Position numbers and translations under genes: made by a program. This document shows, one piece after another, positions 37,985 to 48,178 of a DNA stretch of 64,000 bases. Origin of the DNA: Molanna angustata (lineage: Eukaryota > Arthropoda > Insecta > Trichoptera > Molannidae). Location: the NCBI GenBank assembly GCA_963576475.1, contig OY754975.1:19371260-19435259 (forward strand). Direction: 5' to 3'. The notes beneath the pieces are model-generated. The model did not search any database. It worked only from the letters and a program-made list of their open reading frames with translations, and was not told the origin of the DNA. The stretch's first letter is position 1. Each line of letters begins with the position of its first letter.

Positions 37985-38195
37985 TTTTTTTATAGATGGG
38001 TCGGCGGTACAGCGCATAGCGCGCTGAATTTCGATATCCGAGTTCGCGAGTTCAAATCCTGCCTCGACCGATTTCGTTCATCATAGTACCTACAATGATA
38101 CGCAGTACGATAATTTATTGAAATCAAAGCCTAGTTTAGGGAATGTATGAAGATTTATGTGAACTTGTACATAATCATTTTATTAAAAAAAAATG
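37985..38195 (+). mobile_element. tRNA-derived SINE
   Basis: The head has box A-like 'ggcggtacagcgcatagcgc' and box B 'gagttcaaatcctgcc', then 'tcgaccgatttcgttca'. The body 'agtttagggaatgtatgaag' and an A-rich tail follow. Same family as 39000-39120 (minus). Confidence 0.8.
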
Positions 38196-38895
38196 ATCCG
38201 GTGGATTTAATTAGCTGCAGGAAAATTTAAATGCTTACTTTTGACCTAGAAGACCGATTTTATATTATTTTATTTAATTATGTCATTAAAATTTATACTT
38301 GTAGGTACATATATTAAGTATTTTATTATTTTGTATACCATGTGAATAATCCTAATAACCATATTGTTTGTTATCTTCTGTTTATGACGTAAAGTAAAGT
38401 AAAGGTGACATTCACCGTTGGTGGGATCAAGATACTGGAAGAAGAAGAAGAAGAAGTAGAGTAATGTGAAAATATAAGATGAAAAATGATGTGTTAAAAT
38501 AAATAACGTGCTGAGATGGGTAAACAAGATTGCAGTGGGTATAACAAAATAATTTGTACCTTAAATATTATTCACTCAGTCTTGCACTTTTACTCTCCAT
38601 CCCTATACTCATACTATGTAGTTATATGGTGTGATATTTTCTTTGTCTTTTAAAGCGATTGGTATCTTGGAATAAGAGCAGAAACAACTATCAAGAGAAC
38701 ATGATTGTTAAAGGAACATCTCTCTCTTTTAAGTATTTCGTGTCTCTGCGAATTGCTTCTTACATTGAAAGTATTTTTTATTTTATCTTTCCAAGCATTG
38801 AAAAAAAAAGTATACAAAAGTATATAATTTTATCGTTTGTGTATTGTAAATGTTAACATGACTGTTTACTAATCCAAATAAATTAATAAATAAAT
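38196..38895. other. Intron DNA; LINE tail trace at 38390-38460
   Basis: 'cattcaccgttggtgggatc' followed by (GAA)n resembles an RTE 3' end. (AAAT)n occurs at 38880-38905. No gene. Confidence 0.4.
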
Positions 38896-38984
38896 AAATA
38901 AATAAAGACGCGTTGATCTAAATAGAAATCAATACGACCATCATTTTTACTAAATGAATATGTGCTTGTGGAATAAGTACATAT

Positions 38985-39120
38985 ACATCTTCCAACATTC
39001 CCTAAATTAAGCGTAAATGCTTGTGCTAAAGGTGAACGAAATCGGTCGAGGCAGGATTCGAACTCTCGACCACTGGATTACTAGCCCAGCGCGCTAACCG
39101 CTCTGCCATCGACCCATCTA
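38985..39120 (-). mobile_element. tRNA-derived SINE
   Basis: The minus strand has a well-preserved tRNA-like head: 'ggtcgatggcagagcggtta' (box A), an anticodon-like stem CTGGG/TCCAG with a 7-base loop, 'gagttcgaatcctgcc' (box B) and a matching acceptor half. It then continues into the SINE body 'cgatttcgttcacc' and 'gcttaatttagggaatg'. The shared body shows it is a SINE and not a tRNA gene. Confidence 0.8.
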
Positions 39121-39494
39121 ATATAATATTTATTATCAAAACATTATTTATTTATTTTTATTTTATTGATACATAGAACCAACAGGATATAATAATATTA
39201 ATAAAGGTTTATTAAATTACAAATGTTATAATCCTTTTTAAGACTCTTTTTAGTAGGTACAATTTGTTTGGTAAAATATTAAGCAATTGCTGAAGGGAGA
39301 AACAATAATTGGTAAAAAGAAAAAGATAACAAAAAAATAACAAGTACATACATAATGAAGCCATCTGTATCCGTTCGACAACCGATTATTATACAAATTA
39401 TTATTATAGAAATTCAGAAGAAATCAGAAATTGGAAATCCAATGCCAATGAATTGATACCATTAGATATCAAATAAACATAGTATTGAAATGAT

Positions 39495-39765
39495 TTGGCG
39501 GATATTTTGTAGTGGTTAATACTAACCATATTTGAATTATATAACTAGCTATATACTTTATTAACTAGCGAATTATATAACTAGCTATATACCTTATTAA
39601 CTAGCGAATTATATAACTAGCTATATACCTTATTAACTAGAGAATTATATAACTAGCTATTTACCTTATTAACTAGCGAATTATATAACTAGCTATATAC
39701 CTTATTAACTAGCGAATTATATTACTAGCTATTTACCTTATTAACTAGCGAATCATATATTAACT
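39495..39765 (+). repeat. Family M element, left end with 36-bp tandem repeat
   Basis: The left arm 'ggcggatattttgtagtgg' and 'ctaaccatatttgaattat' lead into six copies of a 36-base unit (tagctatataccttattaac + tagcgaattatataac; 39533-39755). The right arm lies at 40573-40785. Between them a foldback and a LINE tail are nested. Confidence 0.8.
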
Positions 39766-39897
39766 TTATAATCACAATCTCAGATCTTTTACCCCGCCTT
39801 AAATCAAATATGCTTCTCAAATGGGATGAAAATTGGTACAAAACAAAAAAATATAAGGGTACTAGGGTTTTTGTGTTTACAGAGTGGAAATCCATTT

Positions 39898-40107
39898 TAA
39901 ATGAATAAATAAATAACTTTGTATTTTTCCACAATGTTTTTTATACTAACGATCGAACGTTTTCGCCAAGGTGACTTGGCATTATCAAGATCCAAACGAA
40001 AATTTGGATCTTGATAATGCCAAGTAACCTTGGCGAAAACGTTCGATCGTTAGTATAAAAAATATTGTGGAAAAATACAAAGTTATTTATTTATTCATTC
40101 AAATATA
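39898..40107. repeat. Penelope-type foldback with hammerhead-like core, copy 2
   Basis: Arms of about 95 bases. The right arm holds TTGATAAT, stem GCCAAG-taac-CTTGGC, then GAAAACGTTCGATCG. The outer ends have 'aataaataaataactttgta' and 'tttttccaca'. Two point differences separate the arms over most of their length. Confidence 0.75.
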
Positions 40108-40119
40108 GGGGTTTTTATC

Positions 40120-40570
40120 ATGCAGGTATCCAACAAAATTTTTTTTTATCATGCAGGTTTTATAATAAAAAACATATCTAAACGATTAATATCATGTATT
40201 TCTAGAATGAGAATTGGCAATTGTTCAATTACCTCCCATCTGTATAGAAGTAGAGTTCTAAATAGCCCACTTTGCCAGTGTGGTGATGAGGATGAGACAA
40301 TTGATCATATATTTTTTAACTGTAAAAATAATTCCGCCTTCAAAAATATATACAAACAATTCATTAAAATCACTCACCAATCTCCACTTAATATCCAACA
40401 TCTTTTGTCTTTTAATAATTCACGTGTACTGTCCGTTATTTCAAAATTTCTTTCATTGAATGACATAAATTTATAATAAAATTAACTTTTCTCCTCTGAC
40501 ATGAAATAATTGGCACATAGCACTCTTTACAGGGTGAATTGCCTTAAACATAAAAAAATAAACAAAAAAC
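40120..40570 (+). pseudogene. LINE C-terminal tail with zinc knuckle
   Basis: An open frame to 40476 reads RMRIGNCSITSHLYRS, then SPLCQCGDEDETIDHIFFNC, a complete C-x-C...H-x4-C knuckle as found after the RNase H region of I/LOA-like LINEs. It ends LSLNDINL and a stop, with a short 3' UTR and an A-rich tail. 5' truncated. Confidence 0.8.
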
Positions 40571-40572
40571 TA

Positions 40573-40785
40573 GCGAATAATATAACTAGCGAAGTAGACC
40601 ATAAAAATAGTGGTATATAGCTATTTATCTATATAATTCAAATATGGTTAGTATCGAACCATTAATTGAATATATGTATAACGAAGCTACTCGGTTGATC
40701 GATAAATTAGTCTGGTACATTGAATGAGAATGACAAAGTGATGGTAATTTGGTCGTAATGAAATTAAAACACGAATAATGACAAT
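40573..40785 (+). repeat. Family M element, right end
   Basis: Contains 'tagctatttatctatataat' and 'tcaaatatggttagtatcga', inverted relative to the left arm at 39520. It is nearly identical to the 211-base insert at 45869-46079. Confidence 0.8.
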
Positions 40786-40959
40786 TTGTCAACAATAATA
40801 ACAAAACAGTACCTGCCCACTAATAAATAACTCTTCACCAATAACCCACAATCACGCGATGGACAGACGGATTCTAATGTACTCTAATTATACCTAGTAA
40901 ATAAATAAAATGCCTCAGAAATGATGTATCATAGAAGGGTAATATGAAATAAAAACAAG

Positions 40960-41420
40960 TGGGTAGTGGCCAACGCCATTCAAATGCAAAGTATTCAAAT
41001 TTTGTATGGAAAGTTTTCAGCATTTTAATGAAACGATTTTGTTAAATTCTTTTTGATATAAATATTTTATCACGAAAACTTGATAATTCTTCCATGCATT
41101 TTATGAAAGTGCCTTTTTAGCAATTTGAAAATAAATATATCAATTTTCAAGTTTCCAGAATATTGAAATATTTGACAGATATAAAAATTACCAAAAATTT
41201 AAAAGAATCGAAAGAGTGCTTAAGTCTATAATCGACAAAGAAGAATCAACATGTCGTACAGAATACTCAGCACACACACACACACACACACATTTTTGTG
41301 ATGAAACTTTCAGAATACAATCTCAGCATGGTACTAGTTGATAATCTGCAATAAAAATAATAACCTTGAAAATTGCGAATTCGTAATTCCCCACTATATC
41401 TCCTTGGGGTAGTGAGGAGT
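40960..41420 (+). repeat. Foldback family F, copy 3
   Basis: Starts 'agtgggtagtggccaacgcc' and follows the order of 56717-57275, including the internal CA run (41271-41292), 'agaatacaatctcagcatg' and 'tagttgataatctgcaataa'. Confidence 0.75.
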
Positions 41421-41610
41421 AAGAACGATATATGACAGAATAAGGAAGGAGGATATAAGAGCTGAGTGTAGCTTTTAGAAGGATAATGTCAACAGAATAA
41501 AAGGAAACACACTTCGGTGGTTTGGTCATATAGAAAGAATGAATGTTGAAAATTTGTAGAGCCGAAAGAGAAAGAACGAGAGTGGGCCGGAAGGCCTTTT
41601 GAATTTATTA
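41420..41610 (+). pseudogene. RTE-like LINE tail remnant
   Basis: The plus frame reads DRIRKEDIRAEC, a stop, then NRIKGNTLRWFGHIERMN. It is the same LRWFGH..RMN block as 37.4 kb. Heavily degraded. Confidence 0.6.
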
Positions 41611-42958
41611 TTTTTATTATAATGACAGTTGTTTCTCAATATATAACAAAACATTTTGAATTCTATAGATTTTTATAACAAAAATATGTTTTAACTGTTT
41701 TTGTGTCGAAAATCCGAAAATGTTGTTAATTAAGTACAATTTCATCGAAATAAATTGAGATTGAAATTATGTGTCTCCCTCATTTTTGACATGAAAAGCA
41801 TTTTAAATAATTTGACTGATACAATTTTTGAGAAAATTGCTCCTTTATCCATAGAAAACTGATGAATATGACATGAAATGTGTTGAATATGACAGATTCA
41901 GATTTAAGATATGTAAAGAAATTATGATATTACAACTTGATAAAGAACTATAATTTTTACGCTTCTTGTTGGAGCAGATGACAGATGATTCCAATTCATA
42001 CCTATGCTCATATTCCTGACATACCAAAACCTATTTTTACCTGCATCCATACCTTAAACTTGGTAACAATATATCTCGCCCCTTGTCCGCGCGCGAGTAG
42101 GTATGTCAGTTTGTATAATCACTCGGCGACTATTATACCCATTACAAATAGACTATTCACGTTTGCAAGTGAAAAAAAAAACGGTTAAAAAGTTTTAGAA
42201 AGCCAAAGTGAAAATAATGTTAAACCAGTGACGAAAAGGAATGAACTCGACGCAAGAGAGAAGATCGAAGCTGGCTTGCATAGTAAGTTCTCTATTTTTC
42301 AATTTTTTCTATATCTCCAATATGTTTTTCAAATGTCGATATCGAACACCTTTGGTGAAATATGGTGATCGTTTTGTTAAAAAAAAATTATCCGTTTTAT
42401 TATTTTTGCTAAAATCAAAAGTTCAAATGGAAAGAAACAGAATTTCTGATTAATCTTTGGTTACATCAGCTCTCAAATTCTGGGGAGAGATTATTTTTAC
42501 AAGTACATACATAATATTAGTTGTTATTCTAATATATTATTTGAAAATGAAATTAAAAAAAGAAATTTGTTAGATTATATTAAGACGGTTTCACTTTGTT
42601 CAAGCCATTTTTTGAGATCATAACAATATTGTTAAAGATCGTAAACGAAATGAAATTTAAAATAGCAATGACGTCATGTCGCTGTGTAGAATTATTTTTT
42701 TCGGGTAACTCATTTCACTGAAGGCAGCGAAAAACAGTTTAAAACAAATACGATTCTTTACAAACGACCAATTATCGTTGTCGAGAAAAATTTTCATCGC
42801 CAAATTTTCTTATTTTTTGTATGGAAAAACTGTAATAAACATTGCAGAAATATTTTTTTGTCTCGCATTAAAAAAATACTTATAATAGTTATTTTACAAA
42901 AAATATATAATAATTTGAAGCTTAGTTTGTATTTATTTAATTAAAATATAAAATAACA
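41611..42958. other. Intron DNA, no gene supported
   Basis: At 42241 an ATG opens a short frame followed by GTAAGT, which could mimic a first exon, but no downstream exon or conserved motif supports it. A TGACGTCA palindrome lies at 42669. Confidence 0.4.
42669..42676. promoter_or_regulatory. CRE-type palindrome TGACGTCA
   Basis: A perfect 8-base CREB/ATF site seen in sequence. Function is not shown. It lies inside the 29.7-kb receptor intron. Confidence 0.3.
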
Positions 42959-43008
42959 TAACTGTCGATTTGTTCCAGAGAATTCATTTCTCCAAATGAA
43001 TCGACAGT
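42959..43008 (+). mobile_element. Solo Helitron-like 5' hairpin
   Basis: 'aactgtcgatttgttcc' with GAGAATTC/...TTCTC and 'aatgaatcgacagtt' is the 5' hairpin of the H family without the rest of the element. Confidence 0.6.
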
Positions 43009-43019
43009 TTTAATATTAG

Positions 43020-43245
43020 TCCCGTGTAAGAGAATAGGCGTGATGACAGTAAGAAAAAATCATTGAAATTATGATTTTATTAGATAAAATATGTTATAAA
43101 GATTTGAAAAAATATATTTATTTTCATTTTAAAAGAGCGAATAATATTAATATTATTAAAATAAAAATACAAAATATGTTTGTCCGCCATTTTATGTGAA
43201 ACACCAATCAGAGCGCATGACGTCACCATATTGTCACTGTCAATT
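43020..43245 (+). repeat. Direct repeat unit, copy 1
   Basis: About 220 bases starting 'aggcgtgatgacagtaagaa'-like and including 'gtccgccattttatg' and 'caatcagagcgca', repeated at 43667-43885. The copies differ by substitutions and small indels, so the duplication is old. Confidence 0.75.
43218..43225. promoter_or_regulatory. CRE-type palindrome TGACGTCA in repeat copy 1
   Basis: Perfect site. The corresponding position in copy 2 (43851-43858) is CGACGTCA. Confidence 0.3.
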
Positions 43246-43666
43246 GTGTTTGTTACTGTCAACTGTTGTGTTGTTCGAAATGGCTATTTTTTTCATAACA
43301 AGCTATATGGAATATGCTGCTTATTTTTAACATGCTATTTTTATTTATTGATTTATTTGGTTTATTTGGGACAATAAACCAAATAATATCGCTATCCGCT
43401 CTATTGAATCGTTGACGCATCTGTTATAACACGCACCGAGTATTGTAACGTGGTGGAGAATATTTAACGTTTCAGAAATAAATAACTTGGTGGCTTTCAT
43501 TGCTTGATTATAAAATAAAATGATGTAATTATATTGTTTGTGGGAGTTGTACAGTGTTACATGAGGTTGAAATGGAAATACACAATGTATTATGATGAAT
43601 CTAATATACATATGGGATAACTGTTATGATTCATATACATATTATGATTAATATATTAAAATATGT

Positions 43667-43885
43667 AATAGGTGTGATGACTGTAAGAAAAAAATCATTG
43701 AAATTATGATTTTAAAAAATAAAATAGGTTATAAAGATTTAAAAAATGTTTTTTTTTTAATTTATAGGAGTGAATAAAAATAATATTATAAATATAAAAA
43801 TACAAAATGTGTTAGTCCGCCATTTTATGAGAAAAAACAATCAGAGCGCACGACGTCATAGTATGGTCGCGTCAATTCTTCTGAT
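43667..43885 (+). repeat. Direct repeat unit, copy 2
   Basis: Second copy of 43020-43245, starting 'aggtgtgatgactgtaagaa'. A transposon origin is likely but no terminal repeats were identified. Confidence 0.75.
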
Positions 43886-44068
43886 AGTCTTCAATACAAT
43901 ATACGCATTAATTGTCGGTCTGGACTATGTTTATTTTGGTGTTATCGATATATTAATATTTTAATTAGATACTTACTAAAACAAATTAAATATAAATGGA
44001 ACAAGTATTCATCAAAGCAAATAGTTTCAATTTACCTAGATACTCGCCTACCTATCGGGGGACACTAT

Positions 44069-44654
44069 GGGCCGGTATTACAGTGTCAGTTTAAGAGCTA
44101 AACTCAAGTTTTACAAAAATATAGCGTATTACAGTATCCGTTTAGACCTAATCTTCCCTCAAATACGTCACTAAAACGACAAATATTTAACTCAACGTTT
44201 CTGGCAGATTAAGTACTTAACTGTGAGTCAACTGTCATTTGCTAGGCAACTCGTGTAGTTTCAGTTTCTATCACTAGAGGCGTTAGGCAACGTGTGTAGT
44301 TTCAGTGTTGTATCGAAGGTGGCGCCACACAACAAAACAAACTGACAGCCGTATTGAAACGAACACGGGCATTTAAAAGCATTATTTTGGTGAAAAAAAT
44401 TAAATTTACCATGTTGGATAATAAAACAATGGTATTTAAAGTCGTAGCGTCCCGTTTTGTATTTCGTATTATTTGAGGTTATTTAAATTTGACAGATAAT
44501 AACCACAGAAAAAGTGAAATATGTCTATAATTGAAGATTTAGTAACTGACATGTCATATTGCACTGTAATACGGAAATGGATTCAATCTCCCCTTAACAT
44601 TAATCTTGAGTTTGGCAAACTCAATGAGTTGAGGGCCGACTGTAATATCGGGCC
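44069..44654. mobile_element. 586-bp MITE-like element
   Basis: Termini are GGGCCGGTATTACAGT at the left and ACTGTAATATCGGGCC at the right (13 of 16 positions pair), followed inward by 'aaactcaag' against 'cttgagttt'. The flanks are TAT on both sides, which may be a 3-base target duplication as in Harbinger-type elements. No transposase. Confidence 0.75.
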
Positions 44655-45826
44655 TATGTTAATTGTATTTTGTATGTAACTTAGTTTTTATTGAATAAAT
44701 AAATAAATAATGAACGCTCGCAACGTATGGTAAACTAATTTAGTTTTAGTATTCTACAATTTTGTCACGCGATGGTGAGCTGACGAACGTTCGACATGTT
44801 ATGATGCTGGTCACTGCCAAACTAAACTAGCAAGCTATATTTTTTTCATGCAATGAAGCGATTTGCGAAACGACGGCGATTACGCGAAGCATGCGTTTTA
44901 AAACATCGTTACAATTTTAGCAGCATACGAATTATTACATAGCGCTCGTTATTTGTATTGTGTTCATAACAAGCTATATTTATCTGCTATCGTTATTTTT
45001 AGCAATAGCAGCCATAGTAGTTATTTTTCTGCCTGTCTTAACTACTCTTAACTAGAATGGAACTTTTGATGGTCGGATATTTCTTTGCGTCGAACAAAGA
45101 CTTTTGTTCATCAGAATTTCGAAACGTAAAAACTTAATAATAAGTACATATAAGTACTTTATTTATCTGTAATTTAAATACAACTTACATCTCGAAAATC
45201 GATAAAATATGCTCCTTCTTCTCTCTACATTATGTGTTCATAAGCTAAAAACATACGCGGGAAACTTATGATGGCCTATTTTGACGTTTGGACATTAATG
45301 AAGTTCTTTATATGCTTATTGCCTAAATAATGGTAAATATTATATTATTGAGAGCTAAAAGTGGGGGAACAAATACTGTACTTCATTGTAAACGCGTACT
45401 TAATAAAATTCACTTGTGTCTCGCCGTGCGAAATTTAATCACTTATTTCTCTTTTTTTTCGCGTGGGACGAAAACAAATACCTCAGTAGGTGTTTTTTTC
45501 GTCGTATTTGTACATTTAGGGACTGCACAACACTTATGCACTTTTGAATTGATTATAAATACACAAATCGTCTTAGAACACATATATTACATATAGTAGT
45601 GATATGCAGTTTACGATACCATGACGTCACCGTCAGGGTCGGCAGCCGCCATGATACTACAAGCTTTTTTTGGCGTAAATGTCAAATTTGATTTTAAAAT
45701 GGCGATTTTTGCTACTAAACCTTTATTTTATGTAGAAATGTATATATATTTGAAAACAGTGAATGCGTAAAAACATCGTGAGATAGTTTTTCAAAATTAG
45801 TCATCATGCCTATTGTCTGCAGTAGG
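44655..45826. other. Intron DNA; LINE tail and degraded repeat
   Basis: (AATA)n after 44690 marks a retroposon 3' end. Around 45050-45120 (minus) CTGATGA plus a stem AACAAA-agtc-TTTGTT recalls the Penelope-type core but lacks GAAA. A CRE palindrome is at 45622. Confidence 0.4.
45622..45629. promoter_or_regulatory. CRE-type palindrome TGACGTCA
   Basis: Third perfect copy of the palindrome in 3 kb of this intron. Function not shown. Confidence 0.3.
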
Positions 45827-45868
45827 TACCTAGAAGAGTAAAGACTTTTTGATTCTACATCATCGCAG

Positions 45869-46079
45869 CGAATAATATAACTAGCGAAGTAGACCATAAA
45901 AATAGTGGTATATAGCTATTTATCTACATATATAATTCAAATATGGTTATTATCGAACCATTAATTGAATATATGTATAACGAAGCTACTCGGTTGATCG
46001 ATAAATAAGTCTGGTACATTGAATGAGAATGACAAAGTGATGGTAATTTGGTCGTAATGAAATTAATAATTGAGTTACA
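45869..46079 (+). repeat. 211-bp family M fragment nested in the Penelope-like element
   Basis: Nearly identical to 40573-40785. It is bracketed by the direct repeat ATCATCGCAG (45859-45868 and 46080-46089), so it inserted after the Penelope-like element. Confidence 0.75.
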
Positions 46080-46381
46080 ATCATCGCAGGTCAATTTACA
46101 TCGGACAAAGTGGTAGGAATATTGCAGAAAGGTTCAAAGAACATAAAAAATCGTGGCAAAAAAACAAAACAGATTCTCAATTCGCCAAGCACCTCATAGA
46201 AAATAATCATACAATCAGTCCAACAAATTCACCTATTCCTCTACACTTTGCTAAGAAAGGTTTAAGGCTAAATATATTAGAGCAGTTAGAAATTTCCAAG
46301 CACTTAAAAAATCCTAACGTCATTGTCATAAATGAACAAATGAACATACACAGATCACCGCTCATAGATATTATTCCATAA
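46067..46381 (+). pseudogene. GIY-YIG endonuclease domain of a Penelope-like element
   Basis: The frame reads RRSIYIGQSGRNIAERFKEH, then FAKHLIENNHTI, LNILEQLEISKHL and VINEQMNIHRSPL. IYIGQ.GR...R..EH (GIY-YIG core with the following Arg), the S.FA.HL..N.H block and LE..EI are the ordered motifs of the C-terminal nuclease of Penelope-like retroelements. About 95 residues are present, which is close to the domain length. The N-terminal reverse transcriptase is absent and the start is disrupted by the 211-base insert. Confidence 0.85.
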
Positions 46382-46953
46382 ACAAAAATATACCATATTA
46401 AGTTATTTGATTTGATTCTGCCGCAAACTTTTTTTAATTGTTTCAGATACACCCATCATACTACTCCACCAAGAATACCTACATATCAACAATAGCTTAA
46501 GAAATAATCCGTAATATTGTAAACACTTAATGCATTTCACTGCCCATTAGAACACAATACCATGTACCGTTACACCGAAAAACCAGCCATTACCATAAAT
46601 CAATTCATTATATTCAATTTCACTAATTATTTAAATAGGGATTGGTCAAAAAATAAATAGTCTCAACCAACCAGAGTAAAGTAAATTTATTTCTTTTTTG
46701 CATTGTATAATATCAATAGTTTTAAATGACCAATCACAAGAACCTGTAAGCTCCTCCTACATAATTAATCTATAAATATAAGTAAAATTTGTCAAAATAG
46801 TCATAAGCTAGTTAATGCCCTAACAAGGCGAAATAGGCCTATCGCGCTCAATTAAATTAATGTAGAATCAAAAAGTCTTTACTTTTTATTATAGATATAA
46901 CATATAGTGGAATTCTACCAAATAAAAACTTCATCGATAATTACCTAGAAGAG

Positions 46954-47516
46954 TTTATGCATGGTTTTTCCAACTTTGAAGTCTAAAAACATCAACATAA
47001 GAGGCCTCGCAGCATATGTATTTCATACATGGATTTACTCAGAATTCGAAGTAGAACATTTAGTGTATCTGTGTCCCCATTCTCCCTTTATAACTTTTGA
47101 TCCGCTTGATTCACAGACCCTAAAATTTCAGAAAGTATAGAAAATTTTAATCCTACAAAACTTTTATACACAGAATTCGGAGTAGAACATTTAGTGTGTC
47201 TGTGTCCCCATTCCCCCCTTATGACTTTTGATCCGCTTGATTCACAGAGCCTAAAATTTCAGAAAGTATAGAAAATTTTAACCCTACAAAACCAATAATT
47301 TCGAATTTATTTCGAACTTATTTAGTCAGGAGTTATCAACTTTTGAATTATTGCTTTATTTTTCCATATATCTCAAAATCCACATAAGCTATAACGCTAA
47401 AAATTGGTAAGAATATAGAGAAATACAAAATCTTAATTTTTTTTTTTAAGTACGTATTCTTCAACTACACATACTATCGCTATCGACAGTTGGATCTCAT
47501 GTGTTACACGCAACTA
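46954..47516 (+). mobile_element. Helitron-like copy H7, 5' truncated
   Basis: Begins in the interior ('tttttccaactttgaagtct') and ends ATGTGTTACACGCAACTAG at 47516. It contains a 119-base tandem duplication (about 47038-47275), seen as two runs of 'gtagaacatttagtgt.tctgtgtcccc'. The CA tract is replaced by 'tgtgtccccattc'. Confidence 0.8.
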
Positions 47517-47995
47517 GTGTTTATAAAAACAGTGATTCTACAAGTCTGTGAATAGTTCTGTAGCTGTGCTCCTGAATATTAACTGCAATTTGTATATCCT
47601 CGATGATTCCCAAAAATTTGCGAAGATTGACGAACTACAGCCCATCGCCGTCCATACAAATCAATCAAGTGGCATTCATGCGTTCGCCGTTTAACTGAAT
47701 AGTATCGCGTTTATCATAGTTTATTTATTGTGATCACGAACAGCTGAATTTATTATTTTATTATATAAATTATTTAATTATTTTTATTATATTATCATGT
47801 TAGTAAATATTTTATTTGAAACCCTTCATCACTGTAAATTGTATCCCAAAAATTTTACTGATTTTTGCAATTCATATTTGAAGATAGATGTTTAAATAAT
47901 ACATTTTTTGAACACGCACATACATATAATATTAGCCTCCTGATAAATAATCCTTTTTAAATAATCTATGAAATTATACCCCAAAGTATTTATTT
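47517..47995. other. Intron DNA, no gene seen
   Basis: AT-rich, with no recognised element. Confidence 0.45.
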
Positions 47996-47999
47996 ATTT

Positions 48000-48165
48000 A
48001 TTTTAATCTTTCTGTACATATAATTAGTAAACTGACGGGCTTATTGCCTAATGGCAATTTCTTCCAACCATCCAGAGTAAACGTTAAATATACAAAACCG
48101 TGTGTACTATGGCAATAAGTTAATCACAAAATAAATAAAGATAGCAGAAGAAAAGTAAAAAAAAA
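48000..48165 (-). mobile_element. LINE 3' end (minus strand)
   Basis: The reverse strand has 'ggttggaagaaattgcc' with hairpin ATTGCC-atta-GGCAAT (48043-48058), 'aagcccgtcag' and an A-rich end, matching 36240-36290. Confidence 0.7.
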
Positions 48166-48178
48166 ATAAGATACCATA

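Larger units (their letters stand above)
45827..46953 (+). mobile_element. Penelope-like element, 5'-truncated, with 12-bp target duplication
   Basis: The direct repeat TACCTAGAAGAG at 45827-45838 and 46942-46953 flanks the insertion. The first 20 bases of the element (TAAAGACTTTTTGATTCTAC) are an inverted copy of 46862-46881 near its 3' end. Inverted terminal-repeat fragments of this sort are known for Penelope-like elements. The body encodes a GIY-YIG domain (46067-46381). Near the 3' end, AATGCC-ctaacaa-GGC-GAAA (46814-46833) matches the core of the foldbacks. The reverse transcriptase is missing. Confidence 0.8.

Noticed and set aside
38985..39120. Functional tRNA gene
   Set aside because: The tRNA-like fold is good, but the same sequence continues into a body shared with other copies, which marks a SINE.
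42241..42285. First coding exon of a nested plus-strand gene (ATG then GTAAGT)
   Set aside because: Only 14 codons, with no downstream exon in phase, no promoter motif and no recognisable peptide.
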